Shown here one piece after another: positions 10,932 through 21,013 of a stretch of 64,000 bases of DNA (position 1 is the first letter of the stretch; each line of letters starts with the position of its first letter). The stretch is taken from assembly GCA_019054805.1 (NCBI GenBank), contig JAHQIY010000004.1:744001-808000 (forward strand), written 5' to 3'. The position numbers were made by a program, and so were the translations under genes. The stretch comes from Brachionus manjavacas (lineage: Eukaryota; Rotifera; Eurotatoria; Ploima; Brachionidae). The notes under the pieces are model-generated. The model worked only from the letters and a program-made list of their open reading frames with translations, made no database searches and was not told the origin of the DNA.

Positions 10932-11579
10932 TCATAAATTTTTTGCATTGCACAATTTCTTTTGTTTACTTCTCGTATTCTTGAACCAAGTCTGTACAGT
11001 TGACATGGACACGCATAATTTTTGTGCAGTCATTTCCAATTGTTCTTTAGATGGATAAATTGTATCGCGGAATATTGCCAGCAAATATTTTTTTTGCTCC
11101 ATTGTAAACTGAGTTCTAATTCGCCTCTTTTTGCTATTATCTTCATCTATCGCTTTAGTCATCTCATCACTCACTATTTTTGATTGAATAGATTGTACAC
11201 TGCCACCCTTGCAACCTTTGTGGTTCGAATCCATTCTTTGGTCATACTGAAGATCAAAATTTGTGGTATCACAAATGTAGTTGGAATGTGAGTGGGAATA
11301 GTTACATGGTTCATTACAATTATTATAGTAAGAATATGCTGGATATGAATAAGAATAGTCAGAATAAAGAGGGTAGTAAGAAGAGTAAGATGAATGTGGT
11401 GAAGGGTAATAACAGCTTGAATCGTTGCTTGTGTTTGATTGTTCTGGTGAAGTGGAATACATGGAGGAATTTGAGATGCATTGAGGGGGTGTTAGAGATT
11501 GACGTGAATAGTCCAAATAATTGGTATTGAAAACCACATTTTCATATTGGTAGAAATAGTTTTGGTAGTCAGAATTCAT
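10932..11579 (-). CDS. K50-class homeodomain transcription factor, 215 aa
   Basis: I choose the ATG at 11579 (protein starts MNSDYQNYFYQYEN); the longer frame to 11615 begins with TTG. The N-terminal two thirds are rich in Ser, Tyr and Asn (low complexity, possible activation region). Residues about 151-210 form a complete 60-residue homeodomain with RIRTQFT in the N-terminal arm and VQTWFKNTR in helix 3. Position 50 is Lys, 51 Asn, 53 Arg, the bicoid/Otx/goosecoid-like specificity class, expected to prefer TAATCC-type sites. Thr at position 52 instead of the usual Arg is unusual. The gene is intronless. Exact orthology is not assignable. Confidence 0.88.
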   Translation of the reverse strand: MNSDYQNYFYQYENVVFNTNYLDYSRQSLTPPQCISNSSMYSTSPEQSNTSNDSSCYYPSPHSSYSSYYPLYSDYSYSYPAYSYYNNCNEPCNYSHSHSNYICDTTNFDLQYDQRMDSNHKGCKGGSVQSIQSKIVSDEMTKAIDEDNSKKRRIRTQFTMEQKKYLLAIFRDTIYPSKEQLEMTAQKLCVSMSTVQTWFKNTRSKQKKLCNAKNL

Positions 11580-12235
11580 TTTAATAACTTTAGAAAGGAA
11601 TAAAATTTGAATCAAGGTAGTTTATTTAATTTTAGGTCTTCAAGACCTTATTTATAATCATTTTGTTATTGATGAGTTAATTAGTGTAAATTTTTGCAGC
11701 ATTGGTCTTCGTTCATAAAATAGATGAACATTATCTATTAGTACTGGAAACCAATACATGAGACTTAATTGTGCAACGAAAACCCAATTTATTGTTTACT
11801 TATTTTTTCTTAATTAAATGTTGATTAATTGAAGTGTCTAATTAAATTTTAATTGACAAATTTGAAAAATTAATATCATGCTCATTTTTTTATTTTTGTT
11901 AAAACTTCGTGGGTGCATGGAACGGATCTAAATCATTCCTTGTGTATTTTACCCACTTCTCAATCTTGATCTTAGCATTTATTCATTTGTCAACGTACCT
12001 AGGAAATCTTGTTGACAGTCAATTATTTATCTGTGAATCTTAATGAGTTAACTTATTTTTGACAATTAAAACCAATTCAATTTTTATTTTTCCATGATTT
12101 TTTTTTCCTGATTCTCATATTATTTTAATTCATGTATTTTCTTATTTCTTTTTATTTCTTAACTAAACAATTCTTAAATTATTTTTTTGTCATCTTCTCA
12201 TTAATGAAACTTACTTCAAATTTAAATTACTTTAT
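11580..12235. other. Upstream region of the homeobox gene
   Basis: No coding sequence. It would contain the promoter and 5' UTR of the minus-strand homeobox gene. A pyrimidine tract followed by AG lies about 8 nt before the ATG when read on the minus strand, compatible with an acceptor for a 5' exon or trans-spliced leader. Confidence 0.3.
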
Positions 12236-12239
12236 TTTT

Positions 12240-12445
12240 ATCTGAAGGAGCTCATGCTCGAACAGAAAAGCAGAAATAAATTATTAAATTTTCTAAATCT
12301 AATGTAGCTTTAGTTCGACAAGACTTAACAAAAAAATAATTTAAAGTAAACTATCATGTTATGCTTTATTTTATTTTAATTACTATTTTTTACTTATTTA
12401 TTTGTTTTCTGTAACTTGCTAGAGCTCCTTCAGAATAATTTATTC
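12240..12445. repeat. Two opposed copies of a retroelement 3'-end hairpin motif
   Basis: One copy at about 12243-12282 (CTGAAGGAGCTCATGCTCGA) and one on the other strand at about 12395-12440 (GCTAGAGCTCCTTCAGA). Both belong to a dispersed 35-40 bp module with a palindromic GAGCTNNAGCTC core next to an A-rich tail. Other copies are at about 30850, 33264, 46508 and 58320. I read it as the 3' terminus of a LINE or SINE family. Confidence 0.6.
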
Positions 12446-12452
12446 TGAAAGA

Positions 12453-12700
12453 GCAGGTTTACAAGTTCAAGAGAGAAGTAGGTGAATGTGTTTTTTTATT
12501 CTTGATGCTACCAAAAGAATTTCTGTATATACTGTGGTGATTTGCCACTAGGGTTTTTATCGCTTTTAACGTAAAATTACCATATAATAAAAATTTCTAA
12601 TGTATTTTCCAAATTTTAACAGAAATTTGCAATTAAAAAATTCGGATTTTACGTAAATTTGGCTTTTTTTTTGGTCCTTTTGTTTTACCAGTTTCATTAA
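12453..12700. repeat. Composite repeat, inverted partner of 18010-18270
   Basis: Begins GAGCAGGTTTACAAGTTC, which is LINE coding sequence of the 62.8-64 kb family on the minus strand, then runs into a block with CACTAGGGTTTTTATCGC and ACGTAAAATTACC motifs. The same LINE/repeat junction appears in reverse complement at 18010-18270, so the two arms descend from one composite copy. Confidence 0.75.
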
Positions 12701-12704
12701 TTTA

Positions 12705-13257
12705 GGATGAGAATCTATTAGAAAATTGTTTAAAAAGTGTTCATTGAGAGGTTATGAAGACGCAGAATGTAATATAGCGAATTATTTAGCTTCAAAACTA
12801 ATTAAAATAGAACAGAATGTAGTGAAGAAATCGTTGATTCGGATAAAGTTCTTGGAAATGAAGTTGCCTCAAATAATCCAACGAAAAGACAAATGGTTTT
12901 GATATTTTGATTTTGATGGAATTTATCAAGATTTAGAAGACTTTAGAAATTTAGTGAATGAGAATTTAATTGAAAAATTCGATACTTTGAAGTCCAAATC
13001 AAGTATTCCTGTGGTAAAAATTAATACAGTACCTATAAAACCCAGTCGGACAACGGAAAAATCGAATGTTCCGTTCCCCAAAAAAAAAATCGCTCAAACA
13101 AAAGAATGAAGTTCAAGTGAACAAAGATAACTCAAAAATCCCATCAAAAAACGAAAGCAAACTGAAAACTGAAGCTATTTCTAATTCGAAGGCCATGAAT
13201 AGCGCTGCTCTTAACGCCTCCTGGAAAAAAAGTAAAAAAATGACGAACGAGTAGCTT
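12705..13257 (+). pseudogene. Decayed coding region of unknown function
   Basis: Frames change but keep protein character. About 12750-12905 reads EEIVDSDKVLGNEVASNNPT; 12903-13109 reads YFDFDGIYQDLEDFRNLVNE and then LKSKSSIPVVKINTVP; at a run of ten A residues near 13080 it shifts to a Lys/Ser/Asn-rich frame ending at 13254. It may be a retroelement ORF1 or an exon with an unrecognised intron. No family recognised. Confidence 0.35.
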
Positions 13258-14516
13258 TCCTCGTTACTCTCTTAATCAAAATCATATAAAAGTCGCAGAA
13301 GACTAACAATTATTAATTAATTAATTCTTTATTATTTGAAAATGTAAAAAAAAATTTTAAAGAAAAATTTTTTTAAAAAAGATTCGGGTCAGCTCAGAAT
13401 GGATCAAAGTCCTTCTTTTCAGCCCAATGTAAATAATATTTTGTTTTATAATTTATAATACGAATAAATTAAGAAAAAATTAATTTTAGTTGAGCATAAT
13501 TTTAAAAACGAATACAATAATTATGAATATTTTTACATAGGATTTTGAATTAAAGTTTAATCTAGTTACAGTGAATATTTGAATAAAAAAATAAAAAATA
13601 AATAATTGTTATAAAATAGAATTAGAATTTTTTAGAAAAAATAAAAGCTAAAAATATAAGGAAAAAAGAAGAAGCTGTAGATTTTGTGTGTTTGTTTAGG
13701 CGATTACGGGCTCAAGCATTTCGATTTTGAGAAGACTAACCATCATGCAGAAAAATCAAACAAAAAAAAATTTGTAAAGAAATACTAAGTCTCAAAATAT
13801 GCTTTAATAATAAACAAATTTTTGTCTTTGGCTTTTATAATCCACCAAATAGCTTTCTTTCATCCGAACTTTTCCTAGAAATTTCAAAAAAATGTGGAAA
13901 ATTCATTGTAAGGGCGACCTTAATGCAAAAGCTAAAAGTCTAAGCTGCTTTTTCTAGAGAAAATTCTTGGCAAACTTAAACTAAGGTTAATAAATAACCC
14001 AACACCATCTTGTAACAAATTTAAAACTGACCATCTTGAAATCCTTAATATTTTAAGTCTAGTTTACCTAAAATATTGTAACACTAATTAAGGAACGAAT
14101 AAAAGTTTGGAGACTATTCCTTAGAAACAGATGTCGTTCTTTAAAGATTTTTTTTGATATATTTATGATATTTCAGCTAACATCCAAGGTTCATTTTTAA
14201 ATTAAAGAATTTTCAAACCAAAACTGGTAAGAGTTTATAGATCTAAAAAGAAACTTTTAGTCCTCATCACCATTTTGATAAATTACCTAAAGAGACCTTA
14301 TTTGAACCAAGTCAACTTTTTAAAATGAATTTTGAACTAGAAAGACTACGATAAAATTGAAAAATGGATTTTTTTTCCAGTAATCCTTTTTGTAATTTAA
14401 CCATATGACTATTCTTCTAGACATATTACAAAACAAATTTTTTGTCATTTAAATTTAATAAAAAATTAAAATTAAAACAACCGTTTTAATCAATAATTTA
14501 TTTAAAATTTTTTGTC
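13258..14516. other. AT-rich intergenic region downstream of the WD40 paralogue
   Basis: No reading frame of note and no clear repeat. It contains the 3' flank of the minus-strand WD40 gene. Confidence 0.4.
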
Positions 14517-15354
14517 TTAATAAAAATTTGAGCTCCAAAGTTGTAGAGTTCCGTCTTTTAATGCAAATATTAATTCATTTTCATCGGTGATACAAATTGC
14601 GTTGATCGAGATTTCTCCTGGGAGGTACAGCGACTGCTTTTGATTTGAGCTGTTTAAGTCCCATTCAATTACAGAACCATCAGCTGAACAGCTCAAGAAT
14701 TCTTCGTCATTTTTCATTCTAATGCATCGAACAATATCTTTGTGTCCTTCGTAAACAATTTCATAATTTTTTTTTTCAATATTCCACAGAAAAATCCTAG
14801 CATCCTTTGATCCGCTCAAGAATTTCTTGTCACTCACTTTTTCCAAGCACCAAACATATTCCGTATGACCTTGGAATATTTTCCGACAGCTTTTTGATCC
14901 CAAAGACCACAATTTAATTGTTTTATCTGCCGAACAACTGACAAACATGTTAGATGTCAAAAATAAAATACAATAAACACTGTTATCGTGAGCTTTAAAT
15001 TCATCAATAATATTACTAGATTCAATATTCCATGTTCTTATAAAACCCTCAATACTTCCAGTCATTAAATCACCATTTTCTAAAACAGCCAAACAAGTAA
15101 TGCTTTCAGTGCTTGGGATTTTTTTGACAAAACTTTCCGAATTTGCTCTCCAAACACAAATTTGTTTGTCTTTCGAAACACTCAAGATGCTTGTGTTTAC
15201 AACTTTAAGATCTTTGATCATGTCCGAGTGTCCACTAAGGGTTTGCATACACTCGCCGTTATCTTTGTTCCATATTTTTACTGTTGAATCGTGAGATGCA
15301 CTTACTAAATCGCCATTTATAAGCTCTTCAACTGCAATTACAGACCCGCTGTGT
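14517..15354 (-). CDS. WD40 paralogue, exon 2 (seven-bladed propeller)
   Basis: Continuous minus-strand frame encoding seven WD40 repeats ending in KIW, CVW, RTW, KLW, FLW, IEW and QLW, enough for a complete propeller. The open frame extends upstream of the first ATG (15248) to 15354, where an AG acceptor follows a pyrimidine-rich stretch. Joining 19384 to 15354 keeps the frame: exon 1 ends with two bases of a codon and exon 2 supplies the third, giving EHIK then HSGSVIAVEELINGDLVSAS, which matches the first WD repeat of the 2487-4436 protein. Spliced length 1596 nt, 531 aa. Confidence 0.8.
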
Positions 15355-15549
15355 CTTCATATGAAGAGAAATAGGTAAAGTAAAAATTTATGTTAATTTG
15401 TTAAAGTTTGAAAAATTTTATCAATTTTGATAGTGGTTTTTTTATTTATTTATTTTTTTTTTTTTTTTTCAAAATATGCTAACTAGCACATTAAAAAATT
15501 TTAATTAATTATTTGGATCAATAATTAAAATTAAGAAAACAAGGATACC

Positions 15550-15645
15550 AAAAAGAGCCCTTCAATGGAAACCTCAAGGGCGATGTAAGGTAGGACGACC
15601 AGCAGTAACATGGAGGTCAACAATCACGAAACATCTCACTGCTGT
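15550..15645 (+). pseudogene. LINE C-terminal fragment
   Basis: Translates to PKRALQWKPQGRCKVGRPAV followed by TWRSTITKH, the same LINE ORF2 tail as at 7396-7124 but on the plus strand. Only about 30 codons survive. Confidence 0.7.
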
Positions 15646-16112
15646 ATTCTGAATTGATTGTAGTTTTTTGATATTATTTTCTGAAAATAAATTCAATATA
15701 AATTTATTTTCATAATTCATTCTAGTGTATTTTGATTAAGACTCCATTTTTGTTTGAGAGTATCTTAATAATATTTGGCCTTTTATTGCAGCGTGTTTAA
15801 ATTTCGTCTACCAGTATGTAATGTTTACATTTAGTACCCTTGGGCCCGTCTATCCGATCTTCTCGTAAGACGCATTGGAGCAGCTATTTATGCTCCTTGT
15901 TAACTTAAACGCTCATAGTTAAGTTAATCAACTTTCCAGTGATATCGACAAAGATGTCGCTATATCACACAGTATATTAAAATTTAACTCAGAATCAAAT
16001 TTAATACCAAGAAGCTTGATTTCTTTTTGGCTCAGTATTCTGTTTCCATAAATTTTTAAGCTAAGATTATCACTCTCTTTCTTGTACTTAGAAAAGACTC
16101 CTGAACACGACT
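15645..16112 (-). pseudogene. LINE fragment (same family as 41.4-42.5 kb)
   Basis: The reverse complement of 15990-16112 matches 42263-42420 almost base for base: the segment encoding FSKYKKESDNLNLKIYGNRI and SQKEIKFLDIKLDSKLN. The part 15645-15790 matches 28930-29110. A TIR element has inserted at 16112/16113. Confidence 0.7.
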
Positions 16113-17416
16113 TATATTTTACTCAGTACCTAAAATATTCTATCCAGTACCTAATATGTTTTACTAGTACCAAAAATAATTTAATAATACCTAATAATAC
16201 TATTTATTTCAACTATTTTAGTTAGTACAAAATATTAATTTCATAAAATCAAATTAAGTTATGAATTATTTTTTTTAAAATGCCTTTTTAATTAATGGAA
16301 AACAAAAGAGCATACAAATGCTACATGGCAGATCCAAAAATTATTATGTTAACAATAGACATTTGTGAACTGTTCTGATCTTCAAGTAATAGTACAACCA
16401 TCAACACTGTCTATACAACCATATACATAATCAAAAACTATAAAACTCATTAGAACAACCACCATAGCTAGAAGTATCACAACCAAAAATAAAGGACAAA
16501 AAAAGGTAAAAATACAGATGTTAATGTTAAAGGATCTGCTCAATTGGCTTAAAAGATTTAAATTTTTATTTTTTTCTTATATTTTCATTAATAAATATTG
16601 CTTTTTCTTTTTTATTATTAAATTAAACGTCAAAAATTACATTTTTTTTTATAAAATTTGCCTATCAATTAATGGACTGAAAAAAAAATTAAAAAATCTA
16701 CTTATGATGACAAATAAATTAATTGACTGATAAAATAATTATTGCTATAGTGAAAAAAACAATTTTTTGACTAATTAATTATTTTTACAACAAATTAATG
16801 ATTTTTAGGTCACAAAAAAAATCAAATCTTGAACTATAGCACCAAAATCTGAAGGAAGCTCCAGACGATTATGACAAACCATTTTTTCCAAATCTCATCA
16901 ACAAGCTAGAGTCAACTATGAGAAAACGTCACAATTTAAGTTCATTCCTTACAATCTTAGAGAATTAAATTACTAAATAGTTTTCTTTTTTTTTCCTTAT
17001 TCACTCCTTGTGAAGCATAAGGTCATTACTTTTAATTTCCTCTCAAGTCGAATAAAAAAGCTTAATTAGAATTAAAATAAAATAAAATAAAAATGAATAA
17101 AATTTTGTCAGTGCAAAATTATTAAATAGTCATCTCAATATAAATATATTTGTCAGTCGTTTAGTTTTTTTGTCAGAATAATTAGTTTTTTATTGTCAGC
17201 TAAAATAGATTAAATTAGTCACCACTTTTATTTATTTTTGTCAGCTTAAAAAAATAAAATTTGCAACCCCCAAAAAATTAAAGCCATAAAACTTACTAAA
17301 ACTTGTTTTGATACAAGAAAATTTACATTTAATTAGGTACGACTAAAACATATTTGGTATTTCTTAATTATTTTTGGTACTTGATAAAATATAATTTGGT
17401 CCTGAGTAAAATATAA
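16113..17416. mobile_element. TIR element with GTACC iterons, inserted in a LINE copy
   Basis: The left end TTATATTTTACTCAGTACC and, in reverse complement, the right end TTATATTTTACTCAGGACC match, with further similarity for about 80 bp including repeated (A/G)GTACC(A/T) motifs. The 1.3-kb interior has only frayed frames and a short LINE scrap at 16973-17045. It is probably a non-autonomous DNA transposon. Superfamily unclear because the target duplication is not certain. Confidence 0.6.
16973..17045 (-). pseudogene. LINE tail scrap
   Basis: Closely matches 7179-7247, the end of the LINE ORF2 tail at 7396-7124 (shared string GTGAAGCATA-GGTCATTACTTTT with small changes). Confidence 0.6.
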
Positions 17417-18009
17417 ACCTTGAAAAACTATATTAAGCTGAGAAAGCAACAAAAGAGATAAATACTCAATATCAAATTAACATTGAGCTTTATAGTAAAA
17501 TTTAAATTGGCGCTTCTTGTGTTAATTTTCTTTTTGAAGTACCAAGTCACATTTAAGTCTTCTAGGTATAGAATTAAAATAATTTTTAGACTGGAAGACT
17601 TAAAAATTGCTCATCAGTGGAATATTCTGGAAAAAAAGTTTTTGGGCTTAATTATTTGGATTGTTTGTTTTAATTTGCCACTTAGAAAATCAATCTTGAT
17701 GAATTGACAAAATAACAGAAAATGAAAAAGAAATTTGCCAACCAGCAAAAAAAAAAGAAATAATTTTTTTCTTTTTAAGCTTTACATTTTTGATTTATTT
17801 GGTTAAAAAAATATTTTTCTGGTGAATAAAAAATTAGCTGTAAAAAATTGAAAATCTGTAGAAAAGGATTACTTCTCTAAATTCCAATTTTACAAAAAAA
17901 CTTCTAAAGATCACTTTGAATGTCGTATTTTTTAAGAAACTGATTATACAGTTATATCTGACCAAATATCTACTTTACGTAAATTTACGTAATTTTAGGA
18001 AATTTTACA

Positions 18010-18270
18010 ATAATTTTAGAAAAAACTGGTAAAACAAAAGGACCAAAAAAAAAGCCAAATTTACGAAAAATCCGAATTTTTTAATTGCAAATTTTTGTTA
18101 AAATTTGGAAAATACAGTAGAAATTTTTATTATATGGTAATTTTACGTTAAAAGCGGTAAAAACCCTAGTGGCGAATCACCACAGTATATACAGAAATTC
18201 TTTTGGTAGCATCAAGAATAAAAAAACACATTCACCTACTTCTCTCTTGAACTTGTAAACCTGCTCTTTA
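18010..18270. repeat. Composite repeat, inverted partner of 12453-12700
   Basis: Reverse-complement copy of 12453-12700 over about 250 bp, including CCAAATTTACG, GGTAATTTTACG, CACCACAGTATATACAG and the LINE piece ending AACCTGCTCTTTAAG. Spacing between the arms is about 5.3 kb and includes exon 2 of the WD40 paralogue. Confidence 0.75.
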
Positions 18271-18829
18271 AGTCATTCGTTATATGTACCTTGAGTTTGC
18301 AGTCGGCGCTTGAAATCCTTATCGACGTTGAGACATAAAAACACTTGAGCGTGTTCAGAGAAAATTTTCTAAACTTGTCCCGGAACTAAAGTCGAAACCA
18401 TATGCAGTTAGAAGAGAAACTCTTAATTGGATAACACTTGAAGAAAGACGGCAGCGTGGAGATCTAATTCAGCTACATAAAATTCACCACGGACATGATC
18501 AAGTTGAGTTAATACATGGAAACCAATTACTAGCTTCAAACGATCTTGATAGTCCAGCAGGTCATACGAGAAAGGGTCAGTTAGCTATTGAGACACAGAT
18601 CATTAGAAATTGTCTAGTTCGATATAACTTTTTTACAAACAGGACAGCTGGTAACTGGAACACAATAGACATAACAACTAGAAGCACAGTCAACACGAAT
18701 AAATTTAAAAATCGAATTGATAAACTTCTCGGGTATAGTTAAGCTGAATATGACAACTGGACGTAGGCTGTTAAAGCAGATCGTCTACTGACGGTTCTGT
18801 TCGGGATCCTCGATCCCCCACAGCTTGTA

Positions 18830-18864
<35 letters not shown>

Positions 18865-18865
18865 A
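18255..18865 (+). pseudogene. LINE 3' end with (CTA)n tail
   Basis: In changing frames it encodes the same C-terminal region as the minus-strand copy at 63472-62927 (for example RRETLNWITLEER and HHGHDQVELIHGNQLL regions, seen here with frameshifts). After the stop it keeps the 3' UTR GTTAAGCTGAATATGACAAC and ends in CTTGTATA followed by about eleven CTA units. This tail type defines the family. Confidence 0.85.
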
Positions 18866-19373
18866 AAATCCCAGAATTTATTTAATGATTTTTTAGACCC
18901 TTAGTTCTTAACGAAATAAAAATTAACCTTTGAATTTTTAGGATTAATTTTAATTTCGTCTCTGCCTTTAAAACGAAAGATATACTTATTTAGAAATTCA
19001 ATACTTATTTAATATTTAGAAACACTTTAGCAAATTGTTTGCGCTTGTTATCGGCAGATAATTCAAATGCAAATTTGGCAATATTTTTTGAACAATTTTT
19101 TAAAATATGTTATTGAGGGCTGGAATTAATAATAGGTAAGCTGAAAAGTTATATCGATATGCTAAAATAACAATTGCAGTTACAAATAAATTGACTTTGC
19201 AAATAATTTAAAAAAGTTTGAAATTCAAGTTTCCAAAAGATCCCAGTTAATTTTGAAACTTTACACACAAAAAAAATAAATTTTTTTTCAAATGTTAAAG
19301 ATATCAAAATTACTTTTAGTATTATCTAAAATTGACTAGAATAAATTAAAAATTTTATTTTTCTTAAATTACA
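18866..19373. other. AT-rich intronic sequence
   Basis: No coding sequence or repeat that I can support. It lies in the predicted intron next to exon 1 of the WD40 paralogue. Confidence 0.35.
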
Positions 19374-19383
19374 TTAATGCAAC

Positions 19384-20141
19384 TTGATATGTTCAAAAGT
19401 CAATTTAAGCTCTAGTTCGTCTAATGGACTTAGAACTTTTTTTTTCCTGAATTTTAATCTACCGAAAACACTTTGAATGTTGAATTTGATAGAACTAGGC
19501 CTGTGGACAAAATCAAACTCGCCTGGTTGTTCCATTATTTGGTTTATTTTGTCTATTTTGGATTCAGTTTCTTTAATTTGATCCCTGAATGAATCAAGAT
19601 AGAAGAATTGCTCCTTAATTGGACGACTACTGGTTTGATTCAGCATTTTCATCAAGTTTTCTTTTTGATTCAAATCAATTGAATTCAAATTGTTTTTCAC
19701 GTATCTTACATGTTTGTCTAGTTTTAATTTGTAGAAGTCTTTTAGTTGATTGTAAAACTGATCTATTTGATCATTTAGTTCAGATTTTACTTGAATTCGC
19801 CGCTTGTCTAGCTGGTCAAATAAATAACTATGCTTTTGATGCACAAATTCTTCTGGATAATTTTGCATTTCTTTGTAATTTGGAATTTTTTCGTTCAAAT
19901 CTTCGAGTCTTTCATAAAGCTCCTTTACTTGGATGGTAAAAACATTTTTGCTCGCGTTCATGCACTCGCTCAGTGAAACCTGGTGGTCTTTGCATACAGG
20001 ACAGCTAATTCGTTGCGTCATTCCATTTTTATTGTCAAAGTGGTGATAGCATATTTCAAAACCGCACTTGTTTAGAACAATTAGAAATTTGTAATTCTTA
20101 TGACAATAGTCACACTTGCGCTTTTGCTGAAAAGTCTCCAT
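19384..20141 (-). CDS. WD40 paralogue, exon 1 (zinc finger and coiled coil)
   Basis: ATG at 20141. The finger C10-x2-C13, C26, C31, H34, then C47-x2-C50 has the same positions as the finger of the 649-aa protein at 2487-4436 up to H34. Residues about 60-215 form a Lys/Glu/Gln-rich coiled coil. The frame runs to a stop at 19374, but a splice at 19384 to 15354 restores the WD40 half expected from the paralogue. Protein likely has the same scaffold or ligase-like role. The base composition is AT-rich, unlike the 2487 gene. Confidence 0.82.
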
Positions 20142-20329
20142 TTTTAGTAAATATTTTTTTTAGTCCTTTAACTAATAACTAAATATTTTCGCTTATCTTG
20201 AGCTTTCAAGAAAATAATGAAAAAAATTCTATCATTAAGTTGTTTTTTATTGCTAGGAGATAGTATACTAAGATTAAGTACATTAATAAAAAAGAATGCT
20301 AAGATTTATCTCTCGAAAATTTAGTCAAA

Positions 20330-20800
20330 TTAAATTACACTGTAAACATACGGAAAACTTAAAGAATTTTTTTTTTTTAATAATATAAAATGATAATAAT
20401 CGTGATTTTTTATGTATTCCAGCTCCTGTGGGATACACATTATGATAGCTCTTTGCTGAAATATTGTTCTTAGCGATTCCAGGTTGATTTTGTCCAACTT
20501 GTTCTTAAAATCATTTACAGTTTTAGAGTGAAAAATCGCTGCTGGTAACCTGTTCCGTAGGCTTAACACACTGCTGGTAAAGAAGTTAAATCTCTGGGTT
20601 TAGTTGTCTATTAAATCTTCAAGTAAAAGTCATTCAATTCAACAGTAAGATTTAATGCATTTAAATTTGTCAATCACGAGGCTTTTAATAGACTTAAATT
20701 ACTGACAGTCACGAATCGACTTTTTAAGTTGAACGAGACATATGTTGGGACAGTTCTTAGTCATTCTGTTGCATTTTTATTATTGAAAATTTCAGTATCA
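20330..20800 (-). pseudogene. LINE C-terminal fragment
   Basis: The minus strand encodes RFNFFTSSVLSLRNRLPAAI then FHSKTVNDFKNKLDKI, the typical end of jockey/CR1 ORF2 proteins (W/R-N-x-LP...V-x-x-FK-x-x-LD). Upstream (20640-20740) is the segment SFNLKSRFVTVSNLSLLKAS, also present at 33340-33425. Frameshifts separate the pieces. Confidence 0.7.
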
Positions 20801-20832
20801 TTTGTGAATAAAGTGCTTTTATTTAAAATGGT

Positions 20833-20928
20833 TCTTACAGATATTTGTGTAATTTTACGTAATCTTACACTTTTTTAAATACAGAATATAATTAGATATT
20901 CTGAAAATTACATCAATATCTGTAAGAC
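20833..20928. repeat. Short TIR repeat (about 95 bp)
   Basis: Left TTCTTACAGATATTTGTG and right, in reverse complement, GTCTTACAGATATTGATG followed by TAATTTT on both. It carries the ACGTAATCTTAC motif class. Probably a tiny MITE. Confidence 0.5.
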
Positions 20929-21013
20929 ACCGTGAATACGATTTCGGAAAAAAAGTTGGCAATGTTTGCTTTTTTTTGAATTTTTGAAATCTTTTAATTT
21001 ATTACAATATTTG

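Larger units (their letters stand above)
15355..19383 (-). other. Predicted 4-kb intron of the WD40 paralogue, filled with transposon debris
   Basis: The donor is AA/GTTGCA at 19383-19382 and the acceptor GAAG/ACACAG at 15356-15355. The interior holds LINE fragments in both orientations, a TIR element at 16113-17416 and one arm of a long inverted repeat. The splice is inferred from frame and homology only; the donor is not a strong consensus. Confidence 0.5.

Noticed and set aside
11220-11240. tRNA B-box-like GGTTCGAATCC
   Set aside because: It lies in the coding region of the homeobox gene and no A box or cloverleaf surrounds it. No tRNA or rRNA gene was found anywhere.
17483-17707. 74-codon frame
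   Set aside because: TTG- or low-complexity-driven frame without motif, inside the predicted intron and beside a TIR element.
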